Origin: Gammaproteobacteria bacterium
GTDB taxonomy: Bacteria > Pseudomonadota > Gammaproteobacteria > S144-34
Assembly: GCA_015487895.1 (NCBI GenBank)
Contig: WFOW01000019.1
Location: 1 to 8,327 of the forward strand
Direction of reading: 5' to 3'
Length of the DNA stretch: 8,327 nucleotides
Made by a program: the position numbers and the translations under genes. The number at the start of each line of letters is the position of its first letter. Within the stretch, counting starts at the first letter, position 1. Positions 1 to 5,318 of the stretch are shown piece after piece. The notes beneath the pieces were generated by a model that searched no databases, was not told the DNA's origin, and was given only the letters and a program-made list of their open reading frames with translations.

Positions 1-1
1 G

Positions 2-1663
2 TGGGGGGCGGCGGTGGCCGTCCAGGGGCGGCGCGCGCTGCCGGCACCCATGATCGGGCGCGTGGTGGGGGTGCTCGGCCTGGTGGGGGCGGGCTTCCTG
101 GCCTTCATGCTCCTCACCTCCAACCCCTTCGAGCGCCTCTGGCCGCCGGCCCCCGAGGGGCGTGATCTCAACCCCCTGCTGCAGGACCCGGGGCTCGCCG
201 CCCATCCGCCCCTGCTCTACATGGGCTATGTGGGGCTCGCCGTGCCCTTCGCCTTTGCCGTGGCGGCGCTCCTGGAGCGGCGCATGGAGGCGGCCTGGCT
301 GCGCTGGGCGCGGCCCTGGACCACCGTGGCCTGGGTCTTCCTCACCCTCGGCATCGCCATCGGCAGCTGGTGGGCCTACTACGAGCTCGGCTGGGGCGGG
401 TGGTGGTTCTGGGACCCGGTCGAGAACGCCTCGCTCATGCCCTGGCTGGTGGCGACGGCGCTGCTGCACTCGCTCGCCGTGAGCGAGAAGCGCGGGGCCT
501 TCAAGGGCTGGACCGTGCTGCTCGCCGTGCTCGGCTTCGCGCTCAGCCTGCTCGGCACCTTCCTGGTGCGCTCCGGGGTGCTCACCTCGGTGCACGCCTT
601 CGCCAGCGACCCCACGCGCGGGGTGTTCATCCTGGCGCTGCTGGCCGTGGTGGTCGGCGGCTCGCTGCTGCTCTATGCCCTGCGCGGCGACGCGCTCGCC
701 GCCTCGGACGCGCGCTTCGCCGCCATATCGCGCGAAGGGGCGCTGCTCGCCAACAACGTGCTGCTGCTCGCCGCCGCCGGCGCCGTCCTGCTCGGCACGC
801 TCTATCCGCTCGTCCTCGAGGCCCTCGGCGGGGCCAAGATCTCGGTGGGCCCGCCGTACTTCAACGCCGTCTTCCTGCCCCTGGTGGCGCCGCTGGTGCT
901 GCTCACGGCGGCCGCTGGCGTGCTGCGCTGGAAGCGCGACCGCCTGGGGCGGGTGGCGCGGGCCCTGTGGCCGGCGGTGCTCGCGGGGCTCGTGGCCGGT
1001 GCCGCCGCCGTGCCGCTCGCGCGCGAGGTGCTGGTTGCGGCGGCGGGCGTGGCGCTGGCGGGCTGGCTCGCCGGGGGCGTCGGCGTGGCGCTGTGGCAGC
1101 GCGCGCGCCACCAGGGGCTGCGCGCGCTGGCGCGCATGGGGCGTGCCGAGGCCGGCATGCACCTCGCGCACCTGGGGCTCGCGGTGGTCACCGTGGGCGT
1201 CAGCCTCGCGGGCCCCCTGGAGCAGGCGCGGGACGTGCGCATGGGGGCGGGCGACGTGGCGCGCCTCGGCGGCTACGAGTTCCGGCTCGAGGGCTTCACG
1301 CAGGTGCGCGGGCCCAACTACGAGGGCGTGCGCGCGCAGGTGCGGGTGCTGGACGCAGGCGACGGGCGCACCGTGGCCCTGCTTCACCCCGAGAAGCGCC
1401 GCTACCTCTCGAGCGGCGGCATGCCCATGACGGAGGCGGGCATCGCGCCCGGCCCCTTCCGCGACCTTTACGTCTCGCTCGGCGAGCCCATCGGCGACAG
1501 CGGCGACTGGGCGGTGCGGGTGCACGTCAAGCCTTTCGTGCGCTGGATCTGGGGCGGGTCCCTGCTCATGGCCATCGGGGGGCTGTGGGCCGCGAGCGAC
1601 CGCCGCTACCGCATGCGCGCGCGCGCGGCCGCCGCGGCCGCCGCCGCGGAGGAGCCGGCATGA
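2..1663 (+). CDS. ccmF: Cytochrome c heme lyase subunit CcmF (5'-truncated by window edge)
   Basis: CcmF is the integral membrane heme lyase of System I cytochrome c maturation. It takes heme from holo-CcmE and, with CcmH/CcmI, attaches it to the apocytochrome CXXCH site on the periplasmic side. The frame is open from base 2; the first visible codons match E. coli CcmF from about residue 106, so roughly 105 residues are missing upstream and GTG 14 is not the true start. Counting from GTG 14, the tryptophan-rich WWD signature WGGWWFWDPVENAS lies at residues 127-140. The four conserved His are present: H64 in HPPLLYMG and H194 in SVHAF (periplasmic pair), H152 in HSLAV and H386 in AHLGLAV (transmembrane b-heme pair). 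GRDLNPLLQDPG and the C-terminal KPFVRWIW segment also match. The tail ends in a low-complexity Arg/Ala stretch coded by GCG/GCC repeats. The TGA overlaps the ccmG ATG by 4 nt. Confidence 0.97.
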   Translation, partial: WGAAVAVQGRRALPAPMIGRVVGVLGLVGAGFLAFMLLTSNPFERLWPPAPEGRDLNPLLQDPGLAAHPPLLYMGYVGLAVPFAFAVAALLERRMEAAWLRWARPWTTVAWVFLTLGIAIGSWWAYYELGWGGWWFWDPVENASLMPWLVATALLHSLAVSEKRGAFKGWTVLLAVLGFALSLLGTFLVRSGVLTSVHAFASDPTRGVFILALLAVVVGGSLLLYALRGDALAASDARFAAISREGALLANNVLLLAAAGAVLLGTLYPLVLEALGGAKISVGPPYFNAVFLPLVAPLVLLTAAAGVLRWKRDRLGRVARALWPAVLAGLVAGAAAVPLAREVLVAAAGVALAGWLAGGVGVALWQRARHQGLRALARMGRAEAGMHLAHLGLAVVTVGVSLAGPLEQARDVRMGAGDVARLGGYEFRLEGFTQVRGPNYEGVRAQVRVLDAGDGRTVALLHPEKRRYLSSGGMPMTEAGIAPGPFRDLYVSLGEPIGDSGDWAVRVHVKPFVRWIWGGSLLMAIGGLWAASDRRYRMRARAAAAAAAAEEPA

Positions 1664-2220
1664 GGCTGGGGGCGCCGCTGCGCTACGGGCTGCCGCTGCT
1701 GATCTTCGCGGGGCTGGCGGCGCTGCTGTGGCAGGCGCTCGGGCGCGACCCCAAGCTCGTGCCCTCGCCGCTCGTGGGCAAGCCGGCGCCGGCCTTCGCG
1801 CTGCCCAGCCTGCGGGACCCTGCGCGCGTGGTGGGCACCGAGGACATGCGTGGCCGCGTGGCGCTGCTCAACGTGTGGGCGAGCTGGTGCGCGGCCTGCC
1901 GGCAGGAGCACCCCTTCCTCATGCGGCTCGCCCGCGAGGGGCGTGTCTCCATCTACGGGCTCAACTACAAGGACCGCCGCGAGGACGCGCTGCGCTGGCT
2001 GGACGGCCTCGGCGATCCCTACGTCTGGAGCGCGCACGATCTCGAGGGCCGCGTCGGCATCGACTGGGGGGTGTACGGCGTGCCCGAAACTTTCGTCCTC
2101 GACGCGCGGGGGATCATCCGCTACAAGCACGTCGGCCCGCTGGACGAGAAGGTCTGGCGCGAGCGGATCGCCCCCGTGCTGGCCGAGCTCTCCGCGGAGG
2201 CGAAGGGGGCGGCGCGGTGA
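1660..2220 (+). CDS. ccmG: Thiol:disulfide interchange protein CcmG/DsbE
   Basis: This 186-residue membrane-anchored periplasmic thioredoxin-like protein is close to the usual length of about 185. It passes reducing equivalents from CcdA/DsbD to CcmH and the apocytochrome so that the CXXCH thiols stay reduced for heme attachment. An uncleaved N-terminal anchor lies at about residues 9-27. The redoxin domain follows, with the active site WASWCAAC (C77, C80), then RQEHP. The CcmG-specific cis-Pro region GVYGVPETF has P142. The dipeptide inside CXXC is Ala-Ala, whereas E. coli CcmG has Pro-Thr; both cysteines are intact. The ATG overlaps the ccmF stop (ATGA) and is preceded by GGAGGAG at 1648-1654, 5 nt away, which fixes the start. 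The gene sits in the ccmFGHI operon and is translationally coupled on both sides. Confidence 0.96.
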   Translation: MRLGAPLRYGLPLLIFAGLAALLWQALGRDPKLVPSPLVGKPAPAFALPSLRDPARVVGTEDMRGRVALLNVWASWCAACRQEHPFLMRLAREGRVSIYGLNYKDRREDALRWLDGLGDPYVWSAHDLEGRVGIDWGVYGVPETFVLDARGIIRYKHVGPLDEKVWRERIAPVLAELSAEAKGAAR

Positions 2221-2714
2221 AGGCGATGCTTGGGGCCCTCCTGCTCGTGCTCGCGCTGGGCCGGGGCGCACCCGCCCTCGCGGCCATCGAGCCGCGCGAG
2301 TTTCCGACCCCGGAGCAGGACGCCCTCTACCACGAGCTCATCGACGAGCTGCGCTGCCTGGTGTGCCAGAACCAGAACCTCGCCGAGTCCAACGCCCCGC
2401 TCGCCCGGGACCTGCGCGACGAGATCGCCGAGATGGTGCGTGCAGGCAAGGGCCGCGAGGAGGTGGTCGGCTTCCTCGTCGCCCGCTACGGCGATTTCGT
2501 GCTCTACCGCCCGCCCCTGCGGCGCGACACCTGGCTGCTGTGGGCGGGGCCCTTCCTGCTCGTGGGTGCCGGGCTCGTGGCCCTGGCGGTGGTCCTCCGG
2601 CGCCGGCAGGCGGCGTCCCCCACCGCGGCGGCGCCCGATCCCGAGGCGCTCGCCCGCGCGCGCGCGCTGCTCCGCGGCGACCGCGCCGGCGGGGGCGGAG
2701 ACCGCGCTCCGTGA
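2217..2714 (+). CDS. ccmH: Cytochrome c maturation protein CcmH (CycL-type thioredoxin-like)
   Basis: This 165-residue protein reduces or holds the apocytochrome CXXCH thiols and works with CcmF/CcmI in the heme lyase complex. A cleavable signal peptide is visible at residues 1-23, with APALAA before IEPREF as the likely cut. A three-helix periplasmic domain follows, with the hallmark LRCLVCQNQNLAES motif (C47 and C50), then GDFVLYRPP and one transmembrane helix at about 107-127. The C-terminal tail is short, Ala/Gly/Arg-rich and variable. The protein is not fused to the TPR module, unlike E. coli CcmH, where the CycL and CycH parts are one polypeptide. The GTG start overlaps the ccmG TGA (GTGA); AAGGGGG lies at 2203-2209. 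The in-frame ATG four codons later would shorten the already brief signal peptide n-region, so GTG is preferred. Confidence 0.94.
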   Translation: MKAMLGALLLVLALGRGAPALAAIEPREFPTPEQDALYHELIDELRCLVCQNQNLAESNAPLARDLRDEIAEMVRAGKGREEVVGFLVARYGDFVLYRPPLRRDTWLLWAGPFLLVGAGLVALAVVLRRRQAASPTAAAPDPEALARARALLRGDRAGGGGDRAP

Positions 2715-3598
2715 GCGGCGCAGGGTTCGTGGCCCTCGCCGCGGGCCTCGCGGCGCTGGCGGCGGCGTTCGTGCTGGTGCCGCTCGCAAGGGGGCGCGCG
2801 GGCGGCGTCGACGCCCAGCGCGCACGTGTGGAGGCCCACCGCAGGCGTCTGGCCGAGCTCGACGCCGAGCGGCGCGCGGGGCTGCTCTCCGAGGCCGACC
2901 ATGCGGAGGCGCGCGCCGAGGTGGAGGCGGCGCTGGCGCGCGAGCTCGCCGCCGGGGAGGGCGCGGCAGGCTCGCGCCGGGCACGCGCCGCCGCCGTCAC
3001 GGTGGCCCTGCTCGCCGTCGCGGGCGGTGCCGCGCTCTATGTCCGGCTGGGCGAGCCGGGCCTGGTGGAGGGGGCCGCCTCTCCAGGGGCGGGGCCGCCC
3101 GGTGCCTCCGCGCCGGACGTGGACGCGATGGTCGCGCGCCTCGAGGCGCGCCTGCGGAAGGATCCGGACGATGCCCGCGGCTGGATGATGCTCGGGCGCT
3201 CCTACCGCGTGCTGGGGCGCGCCGCGGACGCCGCCCGTGCCTACGGCGAGGCGCTGCGGCGTGTCGATGATCCTCCGGCCGATCTGCTGGTGGCCTTCGC
3301 CGAGGCGCGCATCCTGGCAGCCGAGGGCGAGGTGGACCCCGAGGCCGCGCGCGCGCTGGCGCGCGCCCTGGCTGCCGAGCCCGAGCATCCGCTGGGCCTG
3401 TGGCTCGACGGGCTGCGTGCCTTCCAGGCTGGCGACATGCGCACCGCCGTTGCGCGCTGGGAGCGGGTGCTCGCGACCGGCGGGGCCGCCGACCCCGAGG
3501 TGGAGTCGCTCGTGCGGCGCCAGATCGCCGAGGCCCGCCGGCGCCTCGAGGCCGCAGGCTCAGCGGCGCCCGAGCGCCAAGGCGGCGGCGAAGAGTAG
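2711..3598 (+). CDS. ccmI: Cytochrome c maturation TPR protein CcmI (CycH)
   Basis: CcmI is the apocytochrome c chaperone of the heme lyase complex; its periplasmic TPR domain holds the C-terminal helix of the apoprotein. The 295-residue product has TM1 at about 4-24. A charged, coiled-coil-prone cytoplasmic loop follows at about 35-82 (QRARVEAHRRRLAELDAERR, then the family-typical GLLSEADHAEAR). TM2 lies at about 93-111. The periplasmic part has TPR-like repeats at about 150-183 (GWMMLGRSYRVLGRAADA), 190-221 and 224-256 (WLDGLRAFQAGDMRTAVARW). Many CcmI proteins run to about 400 residues; this one stops after roughly three repeats and lacks the extra C-terminal domain. The GTG start overlaps the ccmH stop; GGAG ends 10 nt upstream. 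Its last 39 nt overlap the convergent CtaA-like gene. It is the last gene of the ccm run. Confidence 0.9.
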   Translation: MSGAGFVALAAGLAALAAAFVLVPLARGRAGGVDAQRARVEAHRRRLAELDAERRAGLLSEADHAEARAEVEAALARELAAGEGAAGSRRARAAAVTVALLAVAGGAALYVRLGEPGLVEGAASPGAGPPGASAPDVDAMVARLEARLRKDPDDARGWMMLGRSYRVLGRAADAARAYGEALRRVDDPPADLLVAFAEARILAAEGEVDPEAARALARALAAEPEHPLGLWLDGLRAFQAGDMRTAVARWERVLATGGAADPEVESLVRRQIAEARRRLEAAGSAAPERQGGGEE

Positions 3599-4336
3599 CT
3601 GTCCCCCGAGCCCGTGCGCGGCGGCGAGCGCCGGCCCCGGCGTGCCGGCCGCGGTCATGACGCCTGTCACGAGCTGGGCCGCGGCCACGGCGGCCAACGC
3701 GAGCGCCGCCGCTCCGGAGCCCGTCCGCAGCAGTGCCCGTGACCACCAGCCGAGCGCGGCGAGGAGGGCGATCGCCGCGGCCCGGTGCGCCAGGTGCAGC
3801 GTGGCCCCCGGATCCGGCGCGGGGCACAGGGGCAGCGCCGGGCAGGCATCCACCGCGAAACGTGCCGAGATCAGCCCGCCGTTCGCGGCGAGCAGGAAGG
3901 CGAGCGCGGCGACGGCCAGCGCCGAGGGCCGCATCCCGTCTCGCCCCGTCGGGCCCGCGAGCCAGGCGAGCGCCCCGAGCAGCACCCAGCCGCCGAGCAG
4001 GTTGGCGAGGACGACGGCCTCGCGGCCGGGGTCGCCCGAGAGGGGACCGATCGCCGCGAGCCCTGCGACCGCCGCGAGCGCGAGACCGGCTGCGACGCGC
4101 CCCGTGCGCCGGCGCCACGATCGCGCCGCCGCCCACACGACCGTCGCCAGCACCGCCACGGCCAGCACCCGGTGGGCGAGCGCCGCCCAGAGGGGCGGCT
4201 CGAAGGGCGCCGGTGCGCCATAGCACGCAGGCCAGGGCTCGCAGCCGAGCCCGCCGCGCGCATGACGGATCCAGGCGCTCAGGGCGTTGAGCGCCAGCGT
4301 GCAGGCGCCCCCGAAGACGGCCGCCACCCGGATCAT
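3560..4336 (-). CDS. ctaA: CtaA/COX15-family heme A synthase-like protein, N-terminal heme site degenerate
   Basis: This is a 258-residue polytopic membrane protein of the CtaA/COX15 family, which oxidises heme O to heme A using two four-helix bundles. Family marks are GLGCEPWPACYG (C32, C38), a second Cys pair (C165, C171 in ACPALPLC), AHR at H55, HLAHR at H184 and AAAHGLGGQ at H241. H184 and H241 match the C-terminal heme b ligands. The N-terminal substrate site is altered: the conserved Glu three residues before H55 is A52, and the helix-4 His of the usual AHLLGG motif is N112 (ANLLGG). The symbol denotes the family only; heme A synthase activity is doubtful. Start 4336 was chosen because homology begins there (MIRVAAVFGG) and GGGAG lies 8 nt upstream. 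In-frame ATG 4408 would add 24 polar residues unlike the family. The gene faces away from the oxidase-like operon and overlaps ccmI. Confidence 0.85.
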   Translation of the reverse strand: MIRVAAVFGGACTLALNALSAWIRHARGGLGCEPWPACYGAPAPFEPPLWAALAHRVLAVAVLATVVWAAARSWRRRTGRVAAGLALAAVAGLAAIGPLSGDPGREAVVLANLLGGWVLLGALAWLAGPTGRDGMRPSALAVAALAFLLAANGGLISARFAVDACPALPLCPAPDPGATLHLAHRAAAIALLAALGWWSRALLRTGSGAAALALAAVAAAQLVTGVMTAAGTPGPALAAAHGLGGQLLFAAALALGRR

Positions 4337-4429
4337 GCGGCCGGCTCCCGTCGGGGGGCGGCGAGCCCGTATGCAGGGCACGGAGCGGAAAGGATGGGCC
4401 TCGTGCATGCGGCAAAGGGTCGCATCCGC

Positions 4430-4443
4430 TTGACCTCCATCAA
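4430..4443 (+). promoter_or_regulatory. FNR/DNR/NNR-type (CRP-FNR family) operator
   Basis: TTGAC-CTCC-ATCAA is an inverted repeat differing in one of ten defined bases from the FNR consensus TTGAT-N4-ATCAA. The same half-sites are used by the NO-responsive DNR/NNR regulators. It lies in the divergent gap, 92 nt before the start of the small first gene. Its centre (4436/4437) is about 41.5 nt before the start site predicted from the -10-like hexamer at 4465, the standard class II activator spacing. This suggests activation under low oxygen or NO. The site is nearly symmetric and could also affect the divergent CtaA-like gene, but no convincing -10 is seen on that side. The identity of the regulator is inference. 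Confidence 0.6.
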
Positions 4444-4464
4444 GGTGCCCCTGGCACGGGGCGG

Positions 4465-4470
4465 TCTAAA
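4465..4470 (+). promoter_or_regulatory. Candidate -10 hexamer of the heme-copper reductase operon
   Basis: TCTAAA matches TATAAT at four of six positions. It lies in the only A/T-rich patch (TCTAAAAAGA) of this GC-rich gap, 21 nt after the FNR-type box. Transcription would start near 4477-4478, giving a leader of about 58 nt. No good -35 hexamer lies 17 nt upstream, as expected if an activator replaces -35 recognition. Confidence 0.45.
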
Positions 4471-4535
4471 AAGACGGTCGAGGGCAGTCTTGCGCCCGCA
4501 GCCCGCGGGCCGGAACGGGACGGAGGAGCATAGCC

Positions 4536-4715
4536 ATGGCGGAGCACGAGCGCCAAGAAGCACAACCCGCCGATCCCTTCGGGCCGGATATCCCGGTGAT
4601 GCAGCGGATCCTGGACAGCCCCTTCCTGCTGCTTTTCCTCTGGATCGCGATCCCCACGGTCCTCTATCTCATCTGGGGAATCATGGAGATCGTGACGATC
4701 CCCATCGCGAAGTGA
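4536..4715 (+). CDS. Small single-TM membrane protein, first gene of the heme-copper reductase operon
   Basis: This 59-residue ORF starts at ATG with an excellent ribosome binding site (GGAGGAG, 4522-4528, 7 nt away). A polar N-terminus with DPFGPDIPVMQRILDSP at about 13-29 leads into one hydrophobic helix at about 29-50 (LLLFLWIAIPTVLYLIWGIM), and the protein ends IPIAK. The likely topology is a single membrane span. I do not recognise the family. Position and size recall subunit IIa (CbaD) of the Thermus ba3 oxidase, a one-helix peptide packing beside subunit I, so an accessory or assembly subunit is the best guess. It precedes subunit II by 53 nt and is the promoter-proximal gene. Its strong Shine-Dalgarno and codon pattern argue that it is translated. 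Confidence 0.75.
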   Translation: MAEHERQEAQPADPFGPDIPVMQRILDSPFLLLFLWIAIPTVLYLIWGIMEIVTIPIAK

Positions 4716-4716
4716 G

Positions 4717-4730
4717 GGCCCCCGGGGGCC
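4717..4730. repeat. Intercistronic 14-bp GC palindrome
   Basis: GGCCCCCGGGGGCC is a perfect palindrome directly after the stop of the 59-residue gene and before the Shine-Dalgarno of subunit II. As RNA it could form only a short hairpin (5 bp with a 4-nt loop), with no U-tract. It might influence RNA processing or stability; chance in GC-rich DNA is a fair alternative. Confidence 0.3.
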
Positions 4731-4768
4731 GCGCCTGACACGAACGACGACGAAAAGGGGGGACGGCC

Positions 4769-5305
4769 ATGAGCGCGATCCTGCCGCCTTCGCAGAGGCT
4801 GTGGTGGAAGGAGCCGGTCGAGCGCATCGAGATCGTCTGGATCGCGATCGCCTTCGTCTGGTGCCTCATCCTCACCTTCATGATGCCGTACTGGCACGTC
4901 TTCGGTAAGCAGAACCTCTCCAACGAGGCCTACCGCACCACGCCGCAGGCGTTCGCCGCGAAGGCGCAGGCCGTGGTCGACAAGTGGAAGGTGCGCGAGG
5001 TCAACGGCGTGCCTGTGGTGAAGCCGCCCGCCGGCGCCGACATCTACCTCGTCGGGCGGCTGTGGCAGTGGTGGCCGGCCTACGAGCTCAAGAAGGGCGA
5101 GAGCTATCGGCTGCATCTGTCCTCCATGGACTGGCAGCATGGGTTCTCGCTCCAGCCGGTCAACATCAACACCCAGGTGCTGCCGGGATACGAGATGGTG
5201 ATCACCGTGACCCCGAACAAGGCGGGCGAGTACACCATCGTCTGCAACGAGTACTGCGGGATCGGGCACCACAGCATGCTCGGCAAGATCTACGTGGTGG
5301 ACTGA
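4769..5305 (+). CDS. CuA-containing subunit II of a ba3-like heme-copper reductase (NorS/CoxB-like)
   Basis: This 178-residue electron-entry subunit would accept electrons from a cytochrome c or cupredoxin at a dinuclear CuA site in the periplasm and pass them to the low-spin heme of subunit I. One N-terminal transmembrane helix (about 22-41) is followed by a cupredoxin domain. All CuA ligands are visible: H124 in DWQHGFS, then C159, E161, C163, H167 and M170 in CNEYCGIGHHSM. The H-to-C spacing of 35 equals that of Thermus ba3 subunit II, and NINTQVLPG also matches. The aromatic patch LWQWWPAY (98-105) is a candidate electron entry point. E21 aligns with the ba3 subunit II Glu at the K-type proton channel entrance. 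No signal peptide or extra heme c domain is present. AGGGGGGA ends 5 nt before the ATG. Subunit I follows 13 nt downstream. Confidence 0.92.
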   Translation: MSAILPPSQRLWWKEPVERIEIVWIAIAFVWCLILTFMMPYWHVFGKQNLSNEAYRTTPQAFAAKAQAVVDKWKVREVNGVPVVKPPAGADIYLVGRLWQWWPAYELKKGESYRLHLSSMDWQHGFSLQPVNINTQVLPGYEMVITVTPNKAGEYTIVCNEYCGIGHHSMLGKIYVVD

Positions 5306-5318
5306 GGGGGGAGCAGCC

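Noticed and set aside
1615..1659. GCG/GCC repeat-rich stretch at the end of ccmF
   Set aside because: It codes a disordered Arg/Ala C-terminal tail; simple low complexity in high-GC DNA, with no sign of a mobile or regulatory element.
370..2220. 616-codon plus-strand frame running through ccmF into ccmG
   Set aside because: Only its 3' part (from 1660) is CcmG. The upstream part is the out-of-frame shadow of ccmF, and ATG 1660 has its own Shine-Dalgarno.
4337..4408. Upstream ATG 4408 as start of the CtaA-like gene
   Set aside because: The extra 24 residues are polar and unlike the family, and no Shine-Dalgarno stands at proper distance. ATG 4336 has GGGAG 8 nt upstream and begins where homology begins.
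2997..4415. 472-codon minus-strand frame over ccmI and the CtaA-like gene
   Set aside because: It is Arg/Pro/Ala-rich low complexity and out of frame with the CtaA-like protein, so it is a codon-bias artefact.
4430..4435. TTGACC as a conventional sigma-70 -35 hexamer
   Set aside because: The hexamer 17 nt downstream (GGCACG) is not a -10; the sequence is better explained as half of the FNR-type inverted repeat.
4452..4466. Sigma-54-like -24 element TGGCACG
   Set aside because: The required GC of the -12 element is absent at the correct spacing (GGTC instead of TTGC).
5197..5206. Palindrome GGTGATCACC as a possible operator
   Set aside because: It lies inside conserved subunit II coding sequence and is explained by codons for a normal segment.
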